DNA of 64,000 bases, from the NCBI GenBank assembly GCA_019639235.1, contig JAHBSG010000006.1, positions 118,815 to 182,814 on the forward strand, in the 5' to 3' direction. The position numbers were made by a program, and so were the translations under genes. Shown here piece after piece: positions 8,125 through 15,993 of the stretch (its first letter is position 1; every line of letters begins with the position of its first letter). The notes below the pieces were generated by a model. It was not told the DNA's origin and made no database searches. It saw only the letters and a program-made list of their open reading frames with translations. The stretch comes from Acidobacteriota bacterium. Lineage in GTDB: Bacteria; Acidobacteriota; Blastocatellia; Pyrinomonadales; Pyrinomonadaceae.

Positions 8125-9690
8125 TTAATGGCCGTGCTCCCCCATCTCGCCCTTCTGCATCTGCGTCTTCAGCGTGAAGCTCCCCTTCGAGACCACCTTC
8201 TCGCCGAGTTTGAGGCCGCTTTTGACCGCCGTGTAGCCCTCCATCTCCCCGCCGATCTCGATCTCGCGGACCTCGAAGGCTCCTGGCTCATCCTCCTTCG
8301 GCACGAACACGATCGTCTTGTCGCCCTCGCGCTGGATGGCACCGGACGGGACGACGAGTTCCTCGCCGCTCTCGGCGTTGGTGCCGGTGTAGAACCCGAC
8401 CTCCGTGAACGTCCCGGCACGAAGCCGTCCGTGGGGGTTCGGAACCTCAAGGCGTACCCGGGCGGTCCTAGTCGCCTCGTCGAGCCGCGGGTCTATATAG
8501 CTGATTCGTCCGTTGATCGTTCCCGAAGAAGTTGACCGTATCTCCGCCGCGGAGCCAACGAGCAGTTTGCCAACGCTGCTTTCCGGTACGTTCGCGATGA
8601 CGTATACGGTCGAGAGATTTGAAATCGCGAAAAGCGGTGAGGCCGCGTCGATCCCAGCCCCAGCGTTGAATTTCCTCTCGGTCACTACGCCCGACAGGGG
8701 TGCCCGGACCACGGCGACGGACGCGTCGCGGGAGTGGTCGTCGCGCTGAAGGTTCTGTTCGCTTGAGCCCAACGTCCTCAGTTGGTTCTGCGTATGCTGG
8801 AAATCGACCCGAGCCGTTTGCACTTCCGCCTGTGCCTGCTGAAGCTCACGATTCAGCGCGATGTTGGACTGGAAGTCGTAATCGGCCTTAGCGGTGCGGT
8901 AGCCCGCCTCCGCCGCGATCAGATCCTTGCCCGCCCCCGCGCCAAGCTCGATCAGCCGTCGCGTCCTTCGGAGCGTCGCGTCGGCCTCGTCGAGCTTGGC
9001 CTTCGCCTGCAGTATCGAAACGCGATTCTCGGTTTTCTGAACCCGCGCGAGGTTCTTCTGTGCCAGGTCCAACCGGTTCCTTGCCTCATTCAGTTTTCCG
9101 TGCAGCTCCGCGAGTTGCGGACTCGAAATAGTGGCGAGAATGGCGCCGCGCTCGACGTAATCCCCCACGCCGTAAAACACCTGGTCGATGCGCCCGCCCA
9201 CCAGCGGCGTGGCCATCTCGGTCTTTTCGGGATTCAATTCAACCGCGCCCGTGACGTAAAGCTTGGCGATCGCCGGACGTTGGGTGACTCCCTCGACCTC
9301 GATCCCGGCCGACTCGACCGATTCCGGGTCCAGCTTGACCTCGCGGCCCTCTTCGCCCTCGGAGTGCCCGTCCTCCTCCTTCTTTTCTTCGCCCGCCGCA
9401 ACCTCCACCTTGGTGGACGAGGAGGAACTCCTCGTCGCTATCCAAGCCAGGCCGAGGACCGCGAAGACCGCAACGACCACTGCGGTCAGGATCCAGGCGA
9501 ACATGCTTCTCGGTTTCGTTTCGCCGTTGGCGGAGCTCTCGGCCCCGTCGCCCCCTCGATCAAAATCATTTTCAAGTCGCGCGAGCTCCGCTTCATCCCG
9601 CTCGTGATGGCCCGTTCGTTCACTCATATTTTCTTTCGTCATCTCCGCCTCTTCCGTATCTTTGGTCTCTTTTCTTGTCTCGTCATTCAT
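8125..9690 (-). CDS. czcB: CzcB-type periplasmic adaptor (membrane fusion protein)
   Basis: 521 residues. A long acidic cytoplasmic N-terminus (about 60 residues) precedes a single membrane anchor (MFAWILTAVVVAVFAVLGLA). A charged, His-containing linker (DGHSEGEEG) follows, then the adaptor core: lipoyl half-motif VGGRIDQVFYGVGDYVERG, a long alpha-hairpin coiled coil (KLNEARNRLDLAQKNLARV onward), the second lipoyl half (VRAPLSGVVTE) and beta-barrel/membrane-proximal domains. A His near the end (GEMGEHGH) may bind metal. It links CzcA to CzcC across the periplasm. It starts 12 bases after the czcC stop. Confidence 0.92.
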   Translation of the reverse strand: MNDETRKETKDTEEAEMTKENMSERTGHHERDEAELARLENDFDRGGDGAESSANGETKPRSMFAWILTAVVVAVFAVLGLAWIATRSSSSSTKVEVAAGEEKKEEDGHSEGEEGREVKLDPESVESAGIEVEGVTQRPAIAKLYVTGAVELNPEKTEMATPLVGGRIDQVFYGVGDYVERGAILATISSPQLAELHGKLNEARNRLDLAQKNLARVQKTENRVSILQAKAKLDEADATLRRTRRLIELGAGAGKDLIAAEAGYRTAKADYDFQSNIALNRELQQAQAEVQTARVDFQHTQNQLRTLGSSEQNLQRDDHSRDASVAVVRAPLSGVVTERKFNAGAGIDAASPLFAISNLSTVYVIANVPESSVGKLLVGSAAEIRSTSSGTINGRISYIDPRLDEATRTARVRLEVPNPHGRLRAGTFTEVGFYTGTNAESGEELVVPSGAIQREGDKTIVFVPKEDEPGAFEVREIEIGGEMEGYTAVKSGLKLGEKVVSKGSFTLKTQMQKGEMGEHGH

Positions 9691-9702
9691 TTTCCGGCCA
9701 CC

Positions 9703-11112
9703 TCATTTCGGTGCGGGGAGAAAAGCTCCGGCCCCGAGAGCAATACTTAAATCCGCCTGCGAGCGGTAACGCTGCGTCAACGCCTCCGTCAGGTCACGCG
9801 TCGCGTCGAGCAAGCGCCGCTGCTCCGCGATCAATTCCGTGATCTTGATCTCGCCGATCTGGTAGACCTTTCGGAACGTCTCGACGTTCTGGGTCGATCG
9901 CGGGATCGCGCTCGTCTGCAATGTCGATACCGCACGGCTCGCGGCCTCGAATCGCTGGTAAGCGGACAAAATTTCGCCCCGCACCGCCCTCTCAGCGAAC
10001 TCGCGTCTCGCCTGCGCCTGCCGGATCGAGATCTCCGCTTCCGCTTTCGCTCCCTGGTTTTTGTTGAATAGCGGCAGACCGATCGCGACCCCGAAGGTCA
10101 GGCTCCGATCGCGTTGGGCGAACGGTGCGGTCGGGGCGTCGTAGGTCGATCGCCCCTGCGAGTAGCGCGTGTACGCGGTGAGATCGGGGCGGCTTTGCGC
10201 CCGCACGAGGCGGAGCCCAGCGGTCGCGACCTGCTCCTCCAACTGAGCGAGCGCGACGTCCGGCCGCGTGCGCAAACCGATATCCACTGCCGCTTCCTTA
10301 GTCGCCGGGAGGGTCGGCAGCACTGCGACGTCGATCTGCTCCCGCAGCCGGAGCGAGTCTTCGAACGGCACACCGGTCAGCAACTTCAATTGCGTGAGGG
10401 CGGATTGTAGCCGTCCCTCGGCCAACTGGCGGCGCGATCGAAGCCGTTCCACCTCCGCTTGCAGAAGGTTCAGCTCCAGCGGAGCGATTTCGCCTTCGTT
10501 CACCCGGATTTGCACCACTCGTGCGGTCTGCAGGTCGAGGTCGAGAAGTCTCTCCGTCACGTCGAGCTCCCGAAGAGCTCCTAGAGCTTCGGCGTAGTTC
10601 GTCAGCACGTTGGCTACGAGCACACGCTCGCGATTGCGCACCTCCGCCTCGCTCGCCTCGATGGCGATCTGGGCGGAGCTGACGCGGGCGGAACGCCGGC
10701 CGTAGATCTCGATCGGCAAAGAAGCTCCTACCGTGAATTGCCCGTCCCCACCGTTCCCAACGAGGCGGCCCGATTCCTGCTCGAATTCGAGCGTTGGGTT
10801 GGGCCTGAGCCGCGCCTGCTGCAGGCGCGCCCGTGCCTTGTCGATCTCTAGCCGCGACGCGATGATCTCCTGATTGAAGCCCAGCGCCCGCTTGATCAAC
10901 TCGTCGACGGACGTTCCGTCCTGCGGGTCGTAGTAGTTCGGGAGCACCGATTCGACGAGCGGTTTCGCCGGGGCGACCGAAGTTCTCGTGTCCGTGTTCG
11001 TTGTCCCGTTTCTGGCCAGCAGCGTCGGTTCCTGCCCGATCGCGGCCGTAAAACTAAAGACCGTCAAGCAAACGCTGGCCCAAACGACGGGGGCCTTTTT
11101 GTGTAAATTCAT
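9703..11112 (-). CDS. czcC: CzcC-type outer-membrane efflux factor (TolC family)
   Basis: 469 residues with a signal peptide (cleavage near AIGQEP) and two repeats of the outer-membrane efflux protein fold. Motifs include LEIDKARARLQQARLRPNPTL, EVERLRSRRQLAEGRLQSAL and LTEALTQRYRSQADLSIALG near the end. It forms the outer-membrane channel of the CzcCBA pump. It is the second gene of the operon after a small Cys-rich protein and runs straight into czcB. Confidence 0.92.
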   Translation of the reverse strand: MNLHKKAPVVWASVCLTVFSFTAAIGQEPTLLARNGTTNTDTRTSVAPAKPLVESVLPNYYDPQDGTSVDELIKRALGFNQEIIASRLEIDKARARLQQARLRPNPTLEFEQESGRLVGNGGDGQFTVGASLPIEIYGRRSARVSSAQIAIEASEAEVRNRERVLVANVLTNYAEALGALRELDVTERLLDLDLQTARVVQIRVNEGEIAPLELNLLQAEVERLRSRRQLAEGRLQSALTQLKLLTGVPFEDSLRLREQIDVAVLPTLPATKEAAVDIGLRTRPDVALAQLEEQVATAGLRLVRAQSRPDLTAYTRYSQGRSTYDAPTAPFAQRDRSLTFGVAIGLPLFNKNQGAKAEAEISIRQAQARREFAERAVRGEILSAYQRFEAASRAVSTLQTSAIPRSTQNVETFRKVYQIGEIKITELIAEQRRLLDATRDLTEALTQRYRSQADLSIALGAGAFLPAPK

Positions 11113-11254
11113 TGTTAATCTTCCTGATCGAAAGCTGATGCTTGCTCCCTCAGCGGGCGCACGTGCGGCCGGAGGCGAGCGTGATCGAAGGATCGAAGAC
11201 GCAAAGGCGCGATTAATCGTCGCCGGAGCGCGGGATCAACCCCTTATCGTTCGA

Positions 11255-11650
11255 TTAGGAAAATTTAGGAGGCAGGTATGGAGGGGGAAGTGAGTTGAAA
11301 ATCGGGAAACCGTTCTTCAACGGAATGGTGGTTCTTTCGATCGAGGACGATGTGACGTCGCTGGCGACGCTGGGGATCGCCACGGCGTGGCAGAGGCACT
11401 CGTCGTTGCACGTGCCCGGAGTTTCGTGGTCGCTCTCGTTCTCGCAATTCGAAACGGACGTTCTCGATTCGTCGCGCTCGTCAACATCAATGGTGACGGA
11501 AGCAGTCGACTGGTTCGCAGGCGGTGCGGCGTTCGTGCCGACCTCGCACAATGCCGGGCAGAATAGCTCGATCGCGACGAGACCGAGCCAGAGAACGGCG
11601 ACGCGTTTCCTGACGATCTTCCTGCGAATCAGTTTCAGTATGCCCTGCAT
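11255..11650 (-). CDS. Small Cys-rich periplasmic metal-operon protein
   Basis: 131 residues. A basic start and hydrophobic stretch (VLWLGLVAIELFCPALCEV) form a signal peptide or anchor. The mature part is acidic (VDVDERDE) and holds the cluster CNDECLCHA (three Cys and a His in nine residues), which looks able to bind metal. The C-terminus is proline-rich (PPPYLPPKF). It occupies the position that CzcI-like periplasmic proteins take as first gene of czc operons, but there is no clear sequence match to CzcI. A role as metal sensor or chaperone is inference. Confidence 0.6.
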   Translation of the reverse strand: MQGILKLIRRKIVRKRVAVLWLGLVAIELFCPALCEVGTNAAPPANQSTASVTIDVDERDESRTSVSNCENESDHETPGTCNDECLCHAVAIPSVASDVTSSSIERTTIPLKNGFPIFNSLPPPYLPPKFS

Positions 11651-11656
11651 CTATTC

Positions 11657-11716
11657 GGTTGGAGCCTAGAATGGTTCCAACCTTTAAACGTAGTCTTTGC
11701 TTGGCTCTACTGTCAA
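11657..11716 (-). promoter_or_regulatory. Promoter and imperfect palindrome upstream of the czc operon
   Basis: On the minus strand a perfect -35 (TTGACA, 11711-11716) is followed after 18 bases by TACGTT (11687-11692). Between this and the first start codon lies an inverted repeat: GGTTGGAACC (11673-11682) and GGCTCCAACC (11657-11666), which differ at one paired position. It sits over the expected transcription start and could be an operator or a 5' leader hairpin. No dedicated regulator gene is adjacent. Confidence 0.55.
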
Positions 11717-11729
11717 GTTTTTGCCCACC

Positions 11730-12185
11730 GATCTAGTCTCTCGCCTTGTTAATCGCGTACATCTTACAACAGGCGGACACAAGCCGTATTTGATGGCAGT
11801 TGAATCCGCTTTCGGTTCGGAGATCCGCTACGTGATGTTGGTTAAGGTCTATGGCAAGACGAGCAAGAAAGAAGAGACGCGTTAAAATCCCGCTGAGCCA
11901 TCGGTTGTGAGACGCATTTGATAGCTGTCAATCCGAATCCGAAGCAATCTCACTAGCTACATCGACAGGCAAAATCTGACTATGCATATGAGCATGCGTC
12001 GATTCACTCGTTTGACGAACGGCTTCTCAAATAAGCTTGAAAGCCACGCTCACGCGATTGCTTTGCACTACATGTATTGCAATTTCTGCCGAATTCATAA
12101 AAACCTACGATGTATTCGGGCAATGGCGGCGGGCATCATCGAAGCTGTGGGAGACGGGGGATATAGTTGCTTAGCTATAGAAAGC
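11730..12185 (+). pseudogene. Decayed IS1-family transposase remnant
   Basis: Two pieces in different frames match the C-terminal half of an IS1-type transposase. The first (about 11730-11880) includes RVHLTTGGHKPYL and RYVMLVKVYGKT. The second (about 11960-12185) includes RQNLTMHMSMRRFTRLTNGF and ALHYMYCNFCRIHKNLR, close to the very conserved family segment. Stops and at least one frameshift separate them and the N-terminal half is gone. No terminal inverted repeats were recognised. It lies between the czc promoter and the conjugation region and marks an old insertion or deletion boundary. Confidence 0.8.
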
Positions 12186-12238
12186 GGAGGCGAAGGAAAA
12201 AGGCCCTAACAAGTAGAGAATATGAAACGAGAAACCGG

Positions 12239-12643
12239 TCACTCTTCGGTCCGATTTCCTGTCTTGGAAATGTGTTCCGCGATACGTTGAGAGGACGGAA
12301 CTCCGCCCGGATAGAGCCGTCAGGACGGTTCCGGGAAAGGCGGTTTAGGTACGGCCAAACCGAATATGTCTTTCCCATTCAGCAGAATTGTCGGAGTTGG
12401 ATAGCCTGTTCGCGGATCGTCTGGCGGAAGCGCGGCTTGCTGAATAACAGTGTAGTCGGCGGAAATCTGACCTTCCGCGATCGCGGCCTTCAAGTTCTCC
12501 AGCATCACGGGAGTATTCTTACACCCTTCGCGAGTTAGAAACTCAAAATGCAGATGGTCACGAGTCGGATTCATTTCTATTTGCTTCCGCGAACACGCAG
12601 AGAAAAGAAGCGCAACAAGTAATACGAAAATTGTATGTTTCAT
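12239..12643 (-). CDS. Thioredoxin-like lipoprotein, candidate selenoprotein (UGA at codon 108)
   Basis: Reading to the first stop gives 107 residues: a lipoprotein signal with lipobox LFSAC (Cys17), a thioredoxin-like strand and motif LTREGCKNTPVM (Cys41) and a cis-Pro region GYPTPTILLNG. The stop at 12320-12322 is TGA. After it the same frame continues for 26 residues (RLYPGGVPSSQRIAEHISK...) to a second TGA at 12239-12241. In related thioredoxin-fold proteins, by memory, a Cys stands just before an RLY/RIY..GGVPS tail, so the UGA sits where a Cys or Sec is expected. A SECIS-like hairpin begins 11 bases after the UGA. If selenocysteine is not inserted, the product is the 107-residue form. 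Confidence 0.6.
12293..12308 (-). promoter_or_regulatory. Candidate bacterial SECIS hairpin
   Basis: On the minus strand, GGGCGG (12303-12308) pairs with CCGTCC (12293-12298) as six base pairs including one G-U. They close a four-base loop AGTT with G in its second place. The loop starts 17 bases after the UGA. Bacterial SECIS elements have a short stem directly downstream of UGA, a small apical loop with a G among its first two bases and a UGA-to-loop distance of roughly 16-37 bases. All three conditions are met, though short G/C-rich stems can also arise by chance. Confidence 0.5.
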
Positions 12644-12782
12644 GCGGCCACTGCTAGGTTAACATTTCAGACCGGAGCAATTTCAAACTGACCCACTATG
12701 CCTGTATTGTCGAACCGCAATATTCTGCGTCATGCATACGACCTCCCTCGATCCGCAGGTTCGAAAGAAAGACGATGGTCAG

Positions 12783-15023
12783 TTAGTATTTTGGTTTCAT
12801 CTCCTCCAGCCTGCGATCCATATCTCTGAAGAACCCCGTCACGACCGTCGAGACCATCCTCAAACGAGCGGCTTCGGTCGCGGCGGTTTGGTTGATCGAC
12901 GCGGCCTCCGTGCGTCCCTCGAAGTTGAGCAGGTTGGCCCCCCGCTCCATCTCGGCTGACCGTCTGATCCCCGACAGCTGAATGCCGGCACCTTGCCTGC
13001 TGCTCTGCTCGGCTATGCCGCTGCCCCGGTTGATAGCGCCGATGCTTTCGGACGCCTGCGCCTCATAGGCTTTATTGATATCCCCCTGGTACGTGTTCGA
13101 AGCCTCGACCTTCTTGTCGGTCACGATGTCCGTGTTGTTGTTCTGCAGCGCGACGGTACTGCTCGTAGTCGAATCCATCCGCTTGTTAACCTCCTGGATC
13201 GGATGCTTGTCGCGCGCCCAATCGAAAAGTTCCTGCCCGGTACGGATCGGGACGGAAGTGCCGGCGATCGACGAACCGCCCGGCGTGAACTCGTAGGTCT
13301 TCATCCCGAAACGTTCAAGGTTGGCTTGCCCGCGCAGCTCGATCTCTTTTTTGCCGTCGAATGTGCGTGACTCGCGAGTGCCTTCCGCCTCGGCCCGCAT
13401 GCCGGTGATCTCTCGCTGTGTTGCGGCGGAGCTGCTTGCAATGCCGAAGGTCTTATTGGCCTCGGCAAGAAGTGTTTGTGTTACCTGATTTGCGCGGATC
13501 TGCCCGAGACTTGTAACCAGTCCGCCTTCGACACCCGAGACGGATGAAATCAATCTCGCCTCAGTTGATTGGTTTGCGGCCTCGAGCGCTTTCTTTGCGG
13601 CAGCCTGTTCGGCATTGTAGATGCCTTGTATCTGAGTGTTCTCCGCCTGGCGGTGAAGAGCCGCTCCAGCGACAAGACCGTAAGTTTCGAGAGCCGTGCC
13701 AATGGATGAGAGCATCCATCCCATAGATATCTGGGACACGCCCTCGTACACCTGTCCGCGAAGCACACGATAGCTTAGCCACGGGACAAGAATGAAACAC
13801 AAACTCGAAACAAAGAATAATGCGGTGACTATCAGCGCGCTGGAAGCAGGATCATAGTTACTATTGGTTATGATCGTCGCCGTTGTCGGATCAAGCGAGA
13901 AGACCGCTTCGCCGTTGTAGATCGAGAGAGCAAGCAGTCCGATGCTGTAGCAAACAAATAGAGTGACCGCCTTTACGATCGGAAACGCAAGAGCGAATGT
14001 TGCGACGCCCCAGCAAAACGGATAGAAGATCTGGTTCGCAAACTTCTCATCAAAACCGAATGCCGAGAGCACCGGAGCGGAAAGCTTAAGCCCGATCAGA
14101 ATGAACAGTCCTGCAAGTGACAAGAATATCGAACCGAATTTGATGATGTTCTGCCCGATCACCATGAACGTAAACATCTTCGGCATATCCCACCCGAGCA
14201 CGTTCATCTGGCTAGTGATGTCATTAACGGACGAGTTTTTATCGGTGAGGATCCCGATAAGCCCGGGTTCCCCGTTCGGAAGCCTTTCAGCCAGGATCGC
14301 ATCGGGATCTTCGACGGCGAAGTTTGCTTTCACATACTGTTTCATCTTCTCGTCGAACTCTGTGACAAGCGAACTGTTGTATCCCCGTATAGGCCGTGCA
14401 AAGAACTTGCCGGTAACGGTCAGTGCATCGATGATGAAGGGAGAAGCTCCGATGATGACCATAAAGATGATCGTCCTTGCACCCCAGGCGACAAGCTGCT
14501 CAGGGCCGATGCCGCGGTTGTCGTGAAACCTCCTGATGAAGGCTAGGATAAGAACAAAACTCGCGATGATCCATGCAAGGAACATCAGTATCGGCATCAA
14601 TGGCCTAATGATCGTGTCGAGTACGGATCGAAAGAGCCATTCCTGTCCGGTCCGCATCATGTTCGTTATCTGTTCGCTGAAACTCGGAGCGGTCGGCTTC
14701 GGCAGAATCACCGGTCCGGGTGGCGGAGTTGCCGTTGAACTGGCCGGATACTGATTCTCGAACTGCTGCAAAACGGGCGCCGGGCTTCCGTCGAGCGGCG
14801 GCATGAACGGTGAATCCGAATTGATCGTCAGGATGAGATCGTTGGCCGTAACCGGTCGGCCATTAACCGTCCCGATCGGCGTCTGCCCTTCTACCCGTGG
14901 CGGGCGAGGAGGACGAGGCGGTTGTTGACCAACCGCCGTCGCAAAGAGGCAGGCGTAGAGGATGGGCGTCAGGCAGAGCGTTAGAGCGGCAGCGCGGCCG
15001 CGCGAGATGTTCTTTACGTTCAT
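12783..15023 (-). CDS. VirB6/TrbL-like polytopic conjugation protein
   Basis: 746 residues. A signal peptide (cleavage near VGQQP) is followed by a proline-rich stretch and then a multi-helix membrane region from about residue 130 to 440 (for example PILMFLAWIIASFVLILAF, IKFGSIFLSLAGLFILIGL, CFILVPWLSYRVL). The C-terminal 270 residues are soluble, Ala/Gln/Glu-rich and probably helical. This layout fits the inner-membrane channel protein of type IV secretion (VirB6/TrbL). A short N-terminal segment (IGTVNGRPVTANDLI) is reminiscent of SurA-type domains but is too short to call. It is last in the pilin-VirB3-VirB4-VirB5 block. Confidence 0.75.
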   Translation of the reverse strand: MNVKNISRGRAAALTLCLTPILYACLFATAVGQQPPRPPRPPRVEGQTPIGTVNGRPVTANDLILTINSDSPFMPPLDGSPAPVLQQFENQYPASSTATPPPGPVILPKPTAPSFSEQITNMMRTGQEWLFRSVLDTIIRPLMPILMFLAWIIASFVLILAFIRRFHDNRGIGPEQLVAWGARTIIFMVIIGASPFIIDALTVTGKFFARPIRGYNSSLVTEFDEKMKQYVKANFAVEDPDAILAERLPNGEPGLIGILTDKNSSVNDITSQMNVLGWDMPKMFTFMVIGQNIIKFGSIFLSLAGLFILIGLKLSAPVLSAFGFDEKFANQIFYPFCWGVATFALAFPIVKAVTLFVCYSIGLLALSIYNGEAVFSLDPTTATIITNSNYDPASSALIVTALFFVSSLCFILVPWLSYRVLRGQVYEGVSQISMGWMLSSIGTALETYGLVAGAALHRQAENTQIQGIYNAEQAAAKKALEAANQSTEARLISSVSGVEGGLVTSLGQIRANQVTQTLLAEANKTFGIASSSAATQREITGMRAEAEGTRESRTFDGKKEIELRGQANLERFGMKTYEFTPGGSSIAGTSVPIRTGQELFDWARDKHPIQEVNKRMDSTTSSTVALQNNNTDIVTDKKVEASNTYQGDINKAYEAQASESIGAINRGSGIAEQSSRQGAGIQLSGIRRSAEMERGANLLNFEGRTEAASINQTAATEAARLRMVSTVVTGFFRDMDRRLEEMKPKY

Positions 15024-15057
15024 GGCGTTGGTTATCCGGTCGACTAGTTTGGTGGTC

Positions 15058-15993
15058 TTAGGGAAGGGGATTCTGGTAGACGTCGTCGTCCCAGATCTCG
15101 TACTTTTCGAGTTCGCGAAGAAACGAGTCTGAGGCGCGGGTGATCCCCGTCATCATCTCCGTCGTGCGCCGGATCTCCTTCCCGAACTCGGTCATCTGCT
15201 CTACCTTCAGACCGTAGGCGATGAACTTTGCCTGGATCTTTGCCTCGAGTTCACGAAGCTGGCCTTCGACGGTGGTGATGCGAAGATTGACGGCGAGCAT
15301 CTGGTCGATCAAGGATTGAACGCCGTCTTGATTGGCATCCGGATTGGCAGCGATCGCTCTTGTCGCATCCGCGATCCTTTCTCTTTCCTCATAAAGTTTG
15401 GCTAGATCGAGAAGGAGATTCTCGCGGTCGAATAGCATTCGCTCAAGTTCCGAGTCGAGTTTTGCGAGACGTTCGAGATTTGACATGTGGGCATCCGCAC
15501 TGCGGCCGATCGAATGGCGCAGAAAGTCGTCGAGATCGCGCTTGTTCGCCTCCATATCGAAGATCCCGTTCTTGAGCCGACGTGCGATATTGACGACGGA
15601 ATGGATCTGACTCGTTATTGTTGCCTCGATCCGCTTCTTAAGTTCGAATGTCCCGCGGATAAGCCGGCCAAGAGTTGCGTAGGTGGTTATGAGTTGCTTG
15701 TGCCTCATGATCTGCTCATCGACCTTATCGAGGATGCCTCGCAGATTCGTGACACTCTCGACCATCTTCTGGTACTGCCTCACCGCATTCTCGTACGTCG
15801 TGATGTAGTGATTGATCGTCTCTACCCAGCGGGCGGCTTCCTCGATCTTCTTTGCAACCTGAAGCGTGTATTGCGAAGGATCGAAGACGGTCCACTGCGC
15901 GTGCACGGGGCGCACATCTATTCCGATAAGCAGCGAAGAGAGGATCGCTCCCAAGATGAGTTGTCGTAAGATTCCTGTTCTGTTTCTGGTCAT
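15058..15993 (-). CDS. VirB5/TrbJ-like conjugation protein
   Basis: 311 residues with a signal peptide (cleavage near VHAQW) and an almost entirely alpha-helical, coiled-coil-prone mature part (WVETINHYITTYENAVRQYQKMVESV, then LRELEAKIQAKFIAYGL). The start QWTVFDPSQYTLQ and the helix after it resemble TrbJ. VirB5/TrbJ proteins are periplasmic minor pilus components needed for mating-pair formation. The start overlaps the VirB4 stop by four bases. Confidence 0.75.
   Translation of the reverse strand: MTRNRTGILRQLILGAILSSLLIGIDVRPVHAQWTVFDPSQYTLQVAKKIEEAARWVETINHYITTYENAVRQYQKMVESVTNLRGILDKVDEQIMRHKQLITTYATLGRLIRGTFELKKRIEATITSQIHSVVNIARRLKNGIFDMEANKRDLDDFLRHSIGRSADAHMSNLERLAKLDSELERMLFDRENLLLDLAKLYEERERIADATRAIAANPDANQDGVQSLIDQMLAVNLRITTVEGQLRELEAKIQAKFIAYGLKVEQMTEFGKEIRRTTEMMTGITRASDSFLRELEKYEIWDDDVYQNPLP

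Noticed and set aside
8605..8625. Possible second att copy (sequence resembling GATTTGAA of the tRNA)
   Set aside because: Only eight bases match and it lies inside the czcB coding sequence.
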